Part shown: piece after piece, positions 19,485-31,310 of the stretch
How the letters are laid out: every line of letters starts with the position of its first letter
Numbering within the stretch: position 1 is the stretch's first letter
Source of the DNA: Okapia johnstoni
Lineage: Eukaryota > Chordata > Mammalia > Artiodactyla > Giraffidae
Assembly: GCA_024291935.2 (NCBI GenBank)
Contig: CM044306.1
Span: 8,196,001-8,260,000 of the forward strand
Reading direction: 5' to 3'
Length of the DNA: 64,000 bases
Notes under the pieces: generated by a model
What the model saw: the letters and a program-made list of their open reading frames with translations, nothing else
What the model was told of the DNA's origin: nothing
Databases searched by the model: none
Position numbers and translations under genes: made by a program

Positions 19485-19838
19485 AGTTTCTCTTTGTGCT
19501 GGTCTTCTCCCCAGGCTTTCTCTCGCTGTGGAGAGTGGGGCCTGCTCTCAAGTTGCAGTGAACAGGCTTCTCACTGTGGTGGCTTCTCTTGTTGCAGAGC
19601 GCAGGCTCCAGGCTCCCGGGCTCAGGAGCATGCAAGCTCAATAGTTGAGACCTGCTGGCCCCAGGGCATGTGGATTCAGTAGTTGGGGCTCGAGGGCTCT
19701 AGAGCACAGGCTCAGTAGTTGTGATGCATGGGCTCAGTTGCTCTGCAGCATGTGGAATCTTCCTGGACCGGGGATCGAACCCATGTCCCCTGCATTGGCA
19801 TGCGGACTCATCCACTGAGCCACCAGGGAAGACCCGAT
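19485..19838 (-). mobile_element. CHR-type SINE, long form, reverse
   Basis: The complement has repeated AGTAGTTG units (GGGCTCAGTAGTTGTG type). It is followed by GACCGGGGATCGAACCC and ends CCACTGAGCCACCAGGGAAG. Confidence 0.85.
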
Positions 19839-20085
19839 GTTGGTTTTTGTGTAGTGACTTTTGATTCATCCTCAGTGACTCTCTAGATTCAGCAGCTGCA
19901 GAACCAAGCTCACTTCCAGCTTTTTGAAACCCTTATGAGAAATCCTTTAGGGACTGGTGCCGAGTGATGGGTAGGAAGGATGTGGAGAGGTGGACACTAG
20001 CAGGTCCTCACAAAGGGCCAGGGTCAGCTGAGCAGCCACCTATAGACAATCAGACAACAGCAAGTGTTGAAAAATCACAGCTCTG

Positions 20086-20278
20086 GGACATTGCTGGTGG
20101 TCCAGTGGCTAAAACTCTATGCCCCCTAGGCAGCGGGTCCAGGGATTGATCCCTGGTCAGGGAACTAGATCCTGCATGCTACAACTGAAGATCTGGCATG
20201 CCACAGCGAAGATCGAGGCTCCCACGTGCTGTGACCAAGACCTGGTGCAGCCAAATAAATAAATACATTTTTTACAAA
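20086..20278 (+). mobile_element. CHR-type SINE
   Basis: It starts GGGACATTGCTGGTGG, has GATTGATCCCTGGTCAGGG, and ends with CAGCCAAATAAATAAATAC. Confidence 0.88.
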
Positions 20279-21171
20279 ATAAGGAAAAAAGGAAAATGGA
20301 TGCCCTGATTCCAGGGGCTCCAGTGTTTACCCTGGACACGTTCCATACCCAGCAGCCACAGTCAAGAGCGCCCTCGTGTGGACACAAAGGCTGCAGTATT
20401 CCCAAGTCAGCGCTGAGTCCAACAAACACGTGGGACTTTAACCTGCGTTAAAATAACCAACCAGCTGTGGTTGGAGAACAAGTGATTTCTCTTATTGCCT
20501 CATTTTAAAACACTTCAGTATGCATCCCAGGAAGCTGTTTGGTTTGGAAAATCACAAGAGGAAGCTGCAGAGAAAACGCAAACTAGAGACAAGTAGGGAA
20601 AGCTTTGCCTGGCTCTTCCCTGGAACCCGGCTCGGCTCTGCTGGGGGTCAGTTGCTAGGGGTCAGTTTGGGGTTTCTGGAGTGGGTGGCCATCTCCTGGG
20701 CAAGGTCTGACTTCCAGGACAGATGTGAAAGGGGAACACAGATTTTTATAAAGGAAGATGAATGTTGGCTCCACTGCCTCTGGAAACGGGCAGAGAATAT
20801 CTATTAGGTTAAAGGGACGTCTGCCTGTCTCTGAAGCTACTAGGAGATTACAGATGAAGGCACGGAGCAGAGAGGGGGGTCCTGGCCTCAGTTACTCCAC
20901 ACTCTGAGGAGCCCTGAGATGATGTTTTGACCCCAAGTTCCCAGTCACAAGTTCCAGGCTTGGCCGCCAACATCTCACACCTCCGCTGTTCCCAGAGCCA
21001 AAGGGAATCCATTGGAATGTTATTGTGTTCCCTGGACAGAATCAAGGAAGGGGGAAGAACCGGGCAATGGGCCTTCTCCACCTCTCCACTTGAGTCCTGC
21101 TCGGCCAGGGCTGGCCTTGGTCCTCTCCTGTCATCTGGACAACCAGCATCAACTTTGGCCGAACTGACATC
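20279..21171. other. Intergenic, no gene seen
   Basis: This is unique sequence. A basic-residue-rich open frame (20520-20807) has no family resemblance, and nothing around it suggests a gene. Confidence 0.6.
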
Positions 21172-21379
21172 ATGAAAGTGAACGCGTTAGTCACTCAGTT
21201 GTGTCTGACTCTTTGCAACCCTATGGACGTAGCCCACCAGCCTCCTCTGTCCATGGGATTCTCCAGGTAAGAATATTGGATCAAGTAGCCGTTCCGTTCT
21301 CTAGAGGATCTTACCGACCCAGGGATTGAACCCGGTCTCCTGCATTGCAGGCAGATTTTTTACCGTCTGAGCCACCAGG
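21172..21379 (-). mobile_element. Bov-tA SINE, reverse
   Basis: The complement runs from GTTAGTCACTCAGTTGTG to TTTTTTACCGTCTGAGCC, ending ACCAGG. Confidence 0.92.
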
Positions 21380-21392
21380 TAGAATTTAGGGC

Positions 21393-21571
21393 GGGTTCAT
21401 TCTTTGCGGTGGGGGCTGTCTAATGCACTGTATGGTGTTTGGCAGCATCCTTGGCCTCTACCCTCCAGGTGCCAATAGCAACCCTCAGCTGTGATAACCA
21501 GGGATGTCTCCAGACCTTGCCCACTGTCCCCTACGGGGGCAAACCCTTCCCCAGTTGAGACTCACTGTTCT
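21393..21571 (-). mobile_element. MER5A-like DNA transposon fossil
   Basis: It matches the non-autonomous hAT-Charlie element MER5A in reverse: TTCATTCTTTGCGGTGGGGG, GGATGTCTCCAGACCTTGCC, then CCCCAGTTGAGACTCACTG. It is old and lacks coding sequence. Confidence 0.8.
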
Positions 21572-21584
21572 AATCCAACACTTT

Positions 21585-21760
21585 TATGACTGGGAGGAAG
21601 AGCGTGAGGTCCAGAGAGGTCAAGACATTTGCCCAAAGTAACACAGCGAGTCCATGAAAGCAGAGCTGGAGCTCAACCTCTGGCCCTGCACCCCAAGATT
21701 GGTGCTCTGCCCATTGCAAATACAGCAGCAGCTGTGAGGAGCACAGTTTTAATGAAGGGT
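21585..21760 (+). repeat. MIR SINE remnant
   Basis: It contains the central MIR wording GTCCAGAGAGGTCAAGAC, ATTTGCCCAAAGTAACACAG and GAGCTGGAGCTC. It is an old tRNA-derived SINE. Confidence 0.75.
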
Positions 21761-22676
21761 ACAACGAGAATTCCTCCAAAGTCCAGTTCACCCACGGCAG
21801 TCACTGAGCCTGCAGACACCTAGGTTGGGCAGAAATGAGCCTCCTGGGCTGGACCAAGGAGCCAAGTGGATTTGGATTCCAGGCCCCGACACAGACTCTC
21901 CCCTGCCTGGTCCCACACAGAGAACACAGCCTTGCAGATCCGGGCCTGGACATCTGGACCAGACAGTGACGGGCTCACCTCCAGATGGTGCCCGGATAAG
22001 TTCCAGCTGTTTCGTTGAGCCTCATGGACCATCTTCATTGTCACTCTCATCAGCAAGATCCAGACGTGACAGCAGTCTCCTCAATAAACACCTTCCCAGT
22101 CGACCAGATCAGATTTGAAGACGTGCTCTGGGAAAAAGCTGCTGACAGGAGCCCCCGGCCAAAATCCTCTAGTAATGCCAGATTCCCTTGTGATTACTTC
22201 CTGATTTTGTTTAATAAATGAAATTAGACACGGTGTGGAATTTCCTAAATCACAAACACATTTATTCGGGGGACAGTGATAGAAGTGTGTATGTGAGGTG
22301 TGAGGCCTGAGTTCACCCAGAACAGGGCCCGTGAATCTGGTCACGCATTTGACTTTGTCACCCTGGGGTCAGCGGCCCTGCACATGACATGCATGTTGGA
22401 GGGAAGTTTCCTGCAAATGAGAAGAATGTTGCTTCTGTTTTCAGCCTGTCCTCTGATACCCTTGGAACAGCCTCATCAGAGCCAGATGGGGGTTTCTCAT
22501 CTTCCTCCAGGCAAGTCCCGCAGCCTTGGACAACTGCAGACTAAGCTGCGGGCACCCCAGAGTCAGGGGGCCAGCGAGGACTCGGCGACTGCAGGCCTCA
22601 GCTCTGCCACAGGCTGCCTGCCTGGCGCTGGGGAAGCTGTGGGACCTCTTTAAATCTCAAGGTTTTAAAGGCATGA
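21761..22676. other. Intergenic, no gene seen
   Basis: This is unique sequence. A run at 22180-22270 is AT-rich (TTTGTTTAATAAATG). No coding signal is recognised. Confidence 0.6.
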
Positions 22677-22845
22677 TGGAACTTCGTGGTGTCCAGTGGC
22701 TAAGACTCTGAGCTCCAAATTCAGGGGGCCTGGGTTCGATCCCTGATCAGGGAACTAGTCTCACACGCCCTGCTATTAAGAGTTTGCAATCCATAACTAG
22801 GGTCCAGCACAGCCAAATAAACAAATTAATTAATTAAAAATAAAG
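22677..22845 (+). mobile_element. CHR-type SINE
   Basis: It starts GGAACTTCGTGGTGTCC, has GGGTTCGATCCCTGATCAGG, and ends AGCCAAATAAACAAATTAAT with an AT-rich tail. Confidence 0.88.
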
Positions 22846-23009
22846 TGCGTGGTGTGCTTTGTTAGCATTGAGCCTGGCACGTACACAGCAAGTTGTCTAT
22901 AAACATCAACTTACTTCAAGGAAGCCAATGATGATGATCACAGTGACCTGAGGACCTTTCAGTCACACCCATGGTTCCCTTTCTTTCTCAGATGTGATCA
23001 CAGCAAGTC

Positions 23010-23105
23010 AGGCTGGTCTCTGCCCCGGGCCTTTGCACTTGCCGTCTCCCTGCGGGTTCTTGGCCACCTTCTCTGACCTCCTGATCTAAACAGCACCAGC
23101 TGCCC
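23010..23105 (+). repeat. L2 LINE remnant
   Basis: It contains CCTTTGCACTTGCCGTCTCC and CCTTCTCTGACCTCCTGATC, typical of the L2 3' region. Confidence 0.6.
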
Positions 23106-24269
23106 AGACACCCCAGTGCTCTCCTCTGATGGGACCACAGACTCAGGCCCCAGGAGAGCAGGGGCCCCGTGTGCCGTGTTCAGGGCTGCAGCTCTGGAGT
23201 CTGACAGGTGGGCATGGTTGAATGAGGATGAAGATGAATCATCAAGGTCCTTACTACAGGAGAAGGCTGCAGGGCAGGGAGCTGGGGTGTCCAGCCCTTC
23301 AGAGGTCTCAGGCCTGCAGACCGCATCTTCAAGAGCATCCAGCTTGGGTGTGTGGGGTCAGACTTCCAGCCCTGCCTCCCAGTCACGGGCTGCGGACCCT
23401 GGTGTCTGTCTCTCAGCCTCTCTGAGACCCGACCTTCTCACCTGCCTGACGGAGACCTAACAGTAGAGGGAGGATCCCTCTGAAGGTGAAACCAAAGCCT
23501 CAGCACCTCAGCGCCAGGTGGGGATTATATTCAGAGAACATCGAATGCGGGCGGTTTGTTCGGTCTGGGAGGAGATCTCAAAGGTTCCTAATTCCAAACG
23601 CCACGGTTCCAGGATAATTTACAAACGAAGCACTTGAAAATGGGCTTGGATTTTCAGCTCCCTCCTCTTCTCTGGAGTCGGGGGGACGGGGACCACGAAG
23701 GATGCTCTCCTCACTTTGCAAGTGGAAACACCGCCCGCTCTGCCTCTGTTGGGCTCTCCATGCGTCCCCGAGGGGAGGTGGCCCCAGCCTAAGTCCACAG
23801 CGCCGCCTGCTGGAGCGCAGGTGGAGGGCAGCCGGCCATCCCCCAGCCTTGAACAAGGGCAGGCTGGGGGCTTGCCTGGCCCTTCCCCCTGGCAGAAGAT
23901 CCTGGAAGGAAGCACGGAGGTCAGCAGACTGCGCAACCAGGAGAAGGGTCTGATACCCAGCGCTGGGCCTTAGGACCTTCAGCGGACACTCCCGGGGCCT
24001 GTGGGGACTGGGCCTCCCTCCTTCTCAGGCCTGGTCCTCACTGAGCCTCATTGCAAGGCAGGTGACACTGCACTCCTCTGCCCTCCCCCCTCCCCCGCCC
24101 CAAGTTCCTTCTCAGTCTTAAAGACAGGGAAACTAAGGCCCAAAGAAGTCACAGCCTGTGGGTGGGCTCAGGGCCTGGGATTCCCACCCAGGCTGGTTGG
24201 TACCACGGTCACCTCTGCTGGGAATGTTCCCTCCCTCTGCCTAACCTGAGGAACTTTACCTCTAGGAGG
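23106..24269. other. Intergenic, no gene seen; small MIR-like patches
   Basis: This is mostly unique GC-rich sequence. MIR-like wording occurs near 23390-23450 and 24115-24160 (GACAGGGAAACTAAGGCCC). Overlapping open frames at 23578-23973 lack any recognisable domain. Confidence 0.55.
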
Positions 24270-24470
24270 CTACCTCCTCCAGGAAGCCTTCCCTGACTCC
24301 TCCACTTTAGGATGTATGCTCCTGCTCTGTGCTCACCTGGCAGGCTGTTCCCCATCCAAGCTCTCACCAGGTTGTACCATCATTGTTCACCTGTCCTGGG
24401 TTCACCTTACCCCAGTCTGTGAGCTCCTGAAGGTGTCACCTTGTCTGTTTTGTTCACCTGTCTGCTGTAA
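24270..24470 (+). repeat. L2 LINE 3' end
   Basis: It contains CTCCAGGAAGCCTTCCCTG and CTGTGAGCTCCTGAAGG, then TGTCTGTTTTGTTCACCTG, the standard order at the L2 3' end. Confidence 0.75.
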
Positions 24471-24739
24471 TGAACCAAACTTTTAATTGCACAATTTTAA
24501 GTCAATTACAAGGGAGTGGGGAGCCAAGAAGGAGGAGGGAGGTCAGAGGATGCACCAGAAACCCAGCTCCTGCTGTGTTTGGCTGGGGGGTACCTCAGGG
24601 TGTGCCTCCAAGGAGGATGTGGAGCTGGGCTCTGAGCGGTGTGGCAGAATCCGTGTTGGCTGAGCTCACAGATGGACGCCAGGACACTTGTTCCCAGCAA
24701 GGTCTGAGGGCAGCCTGAAATGAAAGAACTGTTGAATGT

Positions 24740-24858
24740 GAATTTTTTTGGCTACTCTGTGCGGTGTGCAGGGTCTTAGTTCCCCGACCAGGGATGGAAG
24801 GCATGTCCCCTGCATTGAAAGCACAGCGTCCCAGCCATTGGACCACCAGGGAAGTCCC
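24740..24858 (-). mobile_element. CHR-type SINE, reverse
   Basis: The complement has GGTCTTAGTTCCCCGACC, AGGGATGGAAGGCATGTCC, and ends CACCAGGGAAGTCCC. Confidence 0.88.
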
Positions 24859-25448
24859 TTGACTATGAATTTTAAATTCCAGAAGGAAGGGCCTTCTCTG
24901 TCAGCCAACAGATCTAAAGAATGGTGAAAGGAAACTCTTAAGACAGAAGGGAAATAATAAAAGAAGGAATCTTGAAGCATCAGGAAGGCATAAAGAACAA
25001 TGGAAAGTGCAGAAAATGTAAGTACAATACACTTTCCTCCTCGACGAGGACTCTAAATCAAATGTGATGACTGAAACAAAAATCATACCACCACCTGACA
25101 CCTGGCCACCTAACGTTGGGGGCTCCAGGTCGGTCCCCTTGCTGGTTCTGCCTGGCAGAGCTTGTTTGGTGAGGCTTCGGGTTAGTCCAGGAGAGCAGTG
25201 AGCCTGCTTGAGGAAGGCACACCTGGGTCACCTGCTTCTATTGGGTCAGGATGGGGGTGGGGGGGGAACCATAGATGTCTAGCTGTTTCCCATTCAGACT
25301 CAGCCTTGGAGTCCCTGATCAGCTCACCTTCTCTTTCCACTCGTCAGAACCCCCTTTGGTTGCCTCCTGCATCACCCCAGGGTTTGTAGCTGTGTTTTGT
25401 AGAGAGGAGCAGGAAGGGGCCTCTCTGCACCGTCTTATCCCGGGTGAG
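24859..25448. other. Intergenic, no gene seen
   Basis: This is unique sequence with a short G run near 25252-25266. No feature is supported. Confidence 0.6.
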
Positions 25449-25655
25449 GATGCTCAATCGCTCAGTCGTATCTGATTCTTTTGTGACCCCATGGGCTGTA
25501 GCCTGCCAGGTTCCCCTGTCCATGGAATTTTTCAGGCAAGAATACTGGAGTGGGTTGCCATTTCCTTCTCCAGGGGATCTTCCCAACCCAGGGATCGAAC
25601 CCATATCTCTGGCATCTCCTGCATGGGCAGGCGGATTCTTTACTACTGTGGCGCC
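25449..25655 (-). mobile_element. Bov-tA SINE, reverse
   Basis: The complement reads GCTCAATCGCTCAGTCGT and on through GGAGTGGGTTGCCATTTCC to the tRNA-like part at GGGATCGAACCC. Confidence 0.92.
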
Positions 25656-26689
25656 TGGTCTGGATGTCCCTAATTATTTGACTGAATGATGGAGTATCTG
25701 TTTGAAGGACAGTGATGAACACAGGACCTGGGCCCAGGCAGATCCTCTGTGAAAAGTTGGAGGAACTGTCTCCTGCTGGGCCCACGAGCCAAGGGCCAGA
25801 CTCGCAGTCTAGCCAGCTTCCCCCAGCGCCCCCCAGCTGGAGGGCACCATGCTGGAGTGACCACGATGGGCAAGGAGCCCAGGCTGCGGGGTGGTCCTGA
25901 GCACCCGCTGCTCGTCTGTGCTCCACTGAGAGGCACTGGCCGGGGACGAAGAGCCGACTGCTCCTGAGCGGAGGGACGGAAAGGAGAAGGGAAAGCTCCA
26001 CCTGGAAGGCAGCTTCTGCCCCGGATGATGGTCACTCTGGCAGTGGGGGTGGTGAGTGAGGATGGCTGCGCCCTTTGGATTGGGAGAAGGAAAAGCTAGG
26101 GGGCAAGCCCCACGGACCCCACTGAGCCCAGGGACCGCTGGAGCTGGAATCTCCTTTCTCCTCTCCTCTCCTACTGCCCCAGTGCCTGAGCCCGGTGAGC
26201 TCACAGCGAACACGGGTGGAGGCCGCACACACCTCTAGAAAGTTCTGTGGGCCTAACACTCAGAGCTCCATCACCAGCCTTTGTTTCCAGAGGAATAGCT
26301 GCGGCCTTTCAGAACCTGCCAGCCTCCCTCCCAGCTCCTTATCACCTGGCATCTGGGTCACCGGGTCAGTGTGTAAACACCCCCCATCTGTGGGAGGAGG
26401 AGCAGGCGGCCACTTTGAGGGGATTAGGACAGGAAGTAAGAGAAGCCTGGAGGCCAGTCCTTCTTTCTTTTCTATTTCCTGCCAGAAACAGGCAGAAAGT
26501 TCCTTTCTGTGCCCAACTCCCTGGTGGGAGGAAGGCGGGATGTGGGGAGCGTGGGGCACTAGGGTGAATCAGACCCAGCCCCCCCTCTTCCTGCCAATTC
26601 ACAAGTCCTAACCCACAGCCCAGCCCTGGGCTCAGAAACGCAATAAAGCGAGAGCGCTTCCCAGGCCTGCCCCGCGCGTGTTCATTCGC
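25656..26689. other. Intergenic, no gene seen
   Basis: This is 1 kb of GC-rich unique sequence. Several open frames overlap on both strands, as expected for GC-rich DNA. None is recognisable. Confidence 0.6.
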
Positions 26690-26985
26690 CGAGCCTGGCC
26701 TACTCACTGCGACCCCATGGACTGCAACAGCCAGTCTCCCCTGTCCATCACCAACGCCCAGAGTTTTCTCAAACCCATGTGCATTGAGTCGGTGATGCCA
26801 TCGAACCATCTCATCCTCTGTCGTCCCCCTCTCCTCCTGCCTTCAATCTTTCCCAGCGTCAGGGTCTTTTCCAAGGAGTTGGCTCTTGGCCTCAGGAGGC
26901 CAAAGTACTGGCGCTTCAGCTTTAGCATCAGTCCTTCCACTGAATATTCGGGGTTGATTTCCTTTGGGATGGATGGGTGTGATCT
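26690..26985 (-). mobile_element. BovB LINE 3' fragment, reverse
   Basis: The reverse strand reads the last part of the BovB frame (SLEKTLTLGKIEGRRR, RMRWFDGITDSM). Both ends are truncated, and no clear target-site duplication is seen. Confidence 0.9.
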
Positions 26986-27724
26986 GGATGGTCATGATTT
27001 GGAGCACAGGAAGGTTCCAGACACCAGCGTATGGACAGGGCCAATCTCAGTCCACACGTGGCCTTCGAGAGGGGACTCTTCCTCCATCACCAGGGAGGAG
27101 CTGAGGCAGGGCCCAGTCCCCAGGCCTGTCCTGGTCTCCCTCTCCCTCTTTCCTGCTGGGGCCTGTTTCCTTGTCCCCCCTCCCAGGGCTGTTTGGGTCC
27201 CCCTCACCCCCTCTGCTGGGGCCCGCCTGTGGCCCCCGGAAGGTGTGACCCAGCTCACGCGCAGCAGAGGCCCTCCCCCCACCCTGGCTATGCTCTGCCC
27301 TCCTTCCCCCAACCTGTATTTAGGCCCCTCTCGGCCCGCTGATCCCGGGAAGCCTGTAATTTCCCAGGGCTGAGTCACCGCCGGCTGCCCAGGGCTGGGT
27401 CAGCAGACTGCCTTGCACAGGCGCTGGGATGATGATCCGCTGAGTCCAGTGCCGGCGGTTAGAGGTTAGAACCCGGAGGCCCGTCCCCAGGAGGCCTTGC
27501 CTGTGAATAGGATGCTAAGAGTCCAGGCTAAGAATAACCACTCCTTTATTCCCTCACCCCAGGAACGCCTGGGCTCCCCCATCCAACCGCTTTCCCCAAT
27601 GCCTGGGGTCTGGATGAAGCCTGGAAGCAGAGAAGAACAGAGCCTGCATGTGTCAGATGGGGGGCTGGACACTCCATTCCGGACTTGCCCAGAGATTGCA
27701 GAGCGGTCCAGTGGAGGGCCAGAC
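26986..27724. other. Intergenic, no gene seen
   Basis: This is GC-rich unique sequence, pyrimidine-rich at 27120-27200. No coding or regulatory feature can be supported. Confidence 0.55.
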
Positions 27725-27888
27725 AGGACAGCAGAGTGGTTACGAGCACAGTGCCAGGAGGAGTGCTGCCCAGGATTGCGTTAAGGCTGTGCTGGTGAGC
27801 AGCTGTGTGACCTTCAGCAGGTGACTTAACCTCTCTGTGCTTCTGTTTCCTCATCTATGATAGGCTTCAGTGAATTAATGCCTGTAAA
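27725..27888 (+). repeat. MIR SINE
   Basis: It contains AGAGTGGTTACGAGCACAG, AGCTGTGTGACCTTCAGC, GACTTAACCTCTCTGTGCTT and GTTTCCTCATCTATGATAGG in consensus order. It is one of the best-preserved MIR copies in the window. Confidence 0.85.
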
Positions 27889-28195
27889 GCACACAGCTCA
27901 GCTGGCAAAGAACTGCCTGCAATGTGGGAGACCCTGATTCGATTCCTGGGTCGGGAAGATCCACTCGAGAAGGGATAGGCTACCTTACTCCAGTATTCTT
28001 GGCCTTCTCTGGTGGCTCAGCTGGTATAGTATTCACCTGCAATGCGGAAGACCTGGGTTCGATCCCTGGGTCGGGAAGATCCCCTGAAGAAGGGAATGGC
28101 TACCGACTCCGGGATTGTGGCCTGGAGAATTGCACGGACTGTATAGTCCACGGGGGTCACAAAGAGTTCGACACAACTGAGTGACTTTCACTATC
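27889..28195 (+). mobile_element. Bov-tA SINE pair, head-to-tail
   Basis: A first copy (27889-28002) stops after CTCCAGTATTCTTGG. A second fuller copy (28003-28195) starts at CCTTCTCTGGTGGCTCAG and reaches the GACACAACTGAGTGAC tail. Both carry the tRNA-like part. Confidence 0.88.
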
Positions 28196-28732
28196 ATTTT
28201 TCAAAGCACACAGAGAGTGCCCAAGTCAAGCCACAAGAGCACAGAGGATGCTGGAAGCTGACAGGGGCTTGGCTGGAGGCAAGGTTTTAGAAATAGAGGT
28301 GGGAAGTGGGGGAGGGGAGGGCATACACCCACCGCCCAACCCCACCCCCCGTCCCCCACCACCGAGGCCAACAGAGGGAGTCCTTGAGGTCAGACCCTCA
28401 GTTAGGCGTTTACTGAGCTTCAGAACTGCGCCCGGGGACATGAGAAGTGGGGTGTCCTTGGGAGGCTTGGCCTTGTGTGCGGACGGTCAGCAATGGCTCT
28501 GAAGGCCACCTGGGTGACCACACTCTGCATTTCCACTGTTCCCCCGGTGGCACCTGGGGGTGGGCCAGGTCGGGAGTGTTTGGAGGGCCGGCTGCCTGCA
28601 TGCACTGAACCACCGGCCGGGGGCTGCGGTGGGGCCTGGAGAGGTCCCCACGGTGTCTCCACGGCAGAGCCTGTGCTTGAACACCCACCCACCCCGACTC
28701 AGGACTCGACGGGCAGGAGACACCGTGCTGGC
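28196..28732. other. Intergenic, no gene seen
   Basis: This is GC-rich unique sequence with a C-rich patch at 28328-28365. No gene is supported. Confidence 0.55.
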
Positions 28733-28868
28733 ACCACCTGAGCAGCTTTGCCCCTTTTCCGACTCCCTCCAGCCCCACGGAGGAGTCAGAAGCCAGAGTG
28801 ACCACCTGAGCAGCTTTGCCCCTTTTCCGACTCCCTCCAGCCCCACGGAGGAGTCAGAAGCCAGAGTG
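28733..28868. repeat. Exact tandem duplication, 2 x 68 bp
   Basis: The unit 28733-28800 (starts ACCACCTGAGCAGC, ends AGCCAGAGTG) is repeated at 28801-28868 without a visible mismatch. This explains the repeated peptide wording in the frames across it. Confidence 0.9.
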
Positions 28869-29189
28869 ACGGAAGAGGGGATGTGGAGGGGTGGAGGGGA
28901 GCCGGGAGGTGAAGAGCAGTTCTGTCTCGGGTCCCGAGCCTTTGAATGGAGTGTGACATTGACAGTTTAGGGTGGATCAGTCTGGTTGTTTGAATATGCC
29001 ACAGCGGGTCTAGCTGAGCAAAGATGAGGTGGTTCTGGGTGCTGAAGATGAAGGAAAAACTTCTCCAACTGCCTAGGCAATGAGGGTGACAAAGGAGAAA
29101 ATAAAGCTGTTTGCACCCATTCAGAGAGCGGGACACCTTCCCCGTGAAGTCGACTCCGGCCTACAGCCGTGGCTCCAGCACCTGCTTTG

Positions 29190-29450
29190 CCTCCATCCCC
29201 ACCTCCTCATCACCTTCTTTGCCCCATGGATTCCTCCACTTTCATCATCTCCTCCGCCTCCATCACCTCTTCCATCCCAGCACCTTCACTCCCGCCCCCG
29301 TGACCTCTTCAGTCTTCTCTAGCCCCATCCCTTCCTCCCCCTCCATCACCCCCATCTCCATCACCTCCGCCATTCTCATCACCTCCTCCACTTCCCCATC
29401 CCCGTGACCTCCTCCACGACTTCCGTCGTCCATATCACTCCTCCATATCC
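29190..29450. repeat. Pyrimidine-rich low-complexity tract (CTCC/ATCACC)
   Basis: About 260 bp is dominated by irregular CCTCCATCACC and CCTCCTC units on the + strand, with few purines. The open frames here are low-complexity artefacts. Confidence 0.75.
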
Positions 29451-29529
29451 TGTACTATTTCTGTCCTGTTTTGTCATTTCGTGAAGCCATTCCCAGCTCT
29501 GTTTCCTGACCCTGCCATGCTCCTCTCAG

Positions 29530-30130
29530 GGGAGGTCTATGCTGGGGAACTCTTAGACTTTGCATGTCTGAAACGTCTCTTCTCACTCTTGAATGATAGT
29601 TTGACTATTATAGAATTCTAGAATGAATGTGTTCCTTTAGCCCTTGAAAATACTGCTTTGGACTACAAGAAATCTTCTAAAATCTATTCATTTCTTTGTG
29701 GATAATCTGTCTTTTCATCTCTGACAGCTTTTCAGATTTTCCTTTTATCCTTGGATGTGCTATAGTTTCACTCTTAAGTATTTGTGTATGAACTGATGTT
29801 TATTTATCCTGTGCTGAATTTTGCGTTCAAAAGATTTTGGTGGGAATTCCTGTCAGTCCTGTGGTTAGGACTCGGTACTCTCATTGCCGGGGGCTGGGTT
29901 CCATCCCTAGTCAGGGAATTAAGATCCTGAAAACTCTAGGATTTCCAGTTGATTCTTTTTCGTGATCACCTACATTTGTTTCCTTAAGCCAGTTTGGGTT
30001 TCATAATTTTAAAACTTTCTTTGATAGTCCTACATATCATTTTCAGATTCTTCTATTATTTGCACTTCTTATGGAAATCATGGTGTGATTTCATATCTCC
30101 ATGGTTGATTCTCCTTGAGTGTCTCTATTA
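29530..30130. repeat. Old L1-like fragment interrupted by a CHR SINE
   Basis: The wording TTTCAGATTTTCCTTTTATCC and ATGTTTATTTATCCTG, and the AT-rich make-up, resemble an old L1 in reverse. A short CHR copy (29845-29935) sits inside. Assignment is by overall look only. Confidence 0.45.
29845..29935 (+). mobile_element. CHR-type SINE, short
   Basis: It has GGGAATTCCTGTCAGTCC, GGGGCTGGGTTCCATCCC and AGTCAGGGAATTAAGATCC. It is truncated at the 3' end. Confidence 0.8.
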
Positions 30131-30184
30131 GCATTAGCTGTGTCCGCGTTTTGGGGCTCGGGTTTTCAGACATCTTCCTTGTAA

Positions 30185-30403
30185 TATGTATTTATTTATC
30201 TGGCTGCACCGGGTCTTAGTTGCGTCGTGGGGGATCTTTTGTCATGGTACAGAGGCTCTAGAGTGTGCAGGCTCAGTAGTTGTGGCTCATGGGCTTACTT
30301 ACTCTGCAACATGTGGTTCCTTAGTTCCCTGACCAGGGATTGAACCCGCATCTCCCGCACTGCAGGCTGGATTCTTAACCAATGGACCACTGGGTAAGTC
30401 CCT
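30185..30403 (-). mobile_element. CHR-type SINE, reverse
   Basis: The complement has TATTTATTTATCTGGCTGC, CTCAGTAGTTGTGGCTC, then GACCAGGGATTGAACCC, and ends near CACTGGGTAAGTCCC. Confidence 0.88.
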
Positions 30404-31171
30404 AGACTCATCTTGAGTAGCTGTTTCTTTCTTTTCAATCCTCCCCCATTCCACTGCCTTTCCCAGTTTTCCAGCTGTTTCCACTTGGCCTCCTGGTGGT
30501 CCCAGGCCAGAACAATGAAGGCGTTTCCTGTTGGCTCAGAGAACCCATCTCCTGGAGGGATGTTGGGCATGTTGGGGACCCATTTGCTCCGTCCCTGAGT
30601 GTCATGGCTTGGAAGCAATGGTTGCTTCCTTCTACTTGTTCACATGCATAGCTGAGAGCCCTGCCTGAGTGTGGCTCCAGACCTTGCCTCGTTTACTATC
30701 TGTTACATGGAGATGGGCATCTTACTTTTTTATTATGGTTATGTCTTTTAAGTGTCTCTTTCATGGCTTATGTGTCTTTCTCTGTCTTTTATGTCTATTT
30801 GGGATGACTTGAAAAATGAACTTAGAGTGGCATCTATTTTATTTTGAGCTGTAAATATTTCCTTTTATTGTAAGCCCATTAAAAATGGAAAACTAGTGTA
30901 AATTTTTAGTTTCCTGGAATGTAATGGGTTTGAAGGTTAATTTTGAAAAATAAAACCTCATTAAACTGCCCTAAGTGTGAGCTTAGCTGAAAATCTTTTT
31001 ATTCCTTAGTGGTGGGTTCTGCCAGCTGCATGCAGGCAACAAATAATAAATTACTGTTCCCTTTTAAAAGTTGGAGGTAATGACAACAACAAATAACAAC
31101 ATTTCCAAGCAAGATAAAGTGTGTCAGCTTTTCTCAACTGGGAAGCCTCTTTGCTAATGGAGGCTTAACTT
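30404..31171. other. Intergenic, no gene seen
   Basis: This is AT-rich from about 30720 with no recent repeat and no coding signal. Confidence 0.55.
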
Positions 31172-31310
31172 AGCTGTTAATTTTTAATAAACGGTTTTAT
31201 TGAATTGTAGCATTGACACTAGAAAACTGCACAGACTATAAGTGTGCAACGTGAAGAACATAGCACATGGACACACCCGTGCAGCCTCTACCCGGTCCTG
31301 AGCACTGGGG
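31172..31310. repeat. Old L1 3'-end-like fragment
   Basis: It contains GGTTTTATTGAATTGTAGC, AGTGTGCAACGTGAAGAAC and GGACACACCCGTGCAGCC, which resemble a common old mammalian L1 end. Confidence 0.5.

Noticed and set aside
22150..22270. AT-rich stretch that might be a conserved non-coding element
   Set aside because: Nothing in the sequence by itself shows conservation; a cross-species alignment would be needed before calling it.
29080..29407. Histidine/serine/proline-rich frames
   Set aside because: They are translations of a CTCC/ATCACC low-complexity tract.
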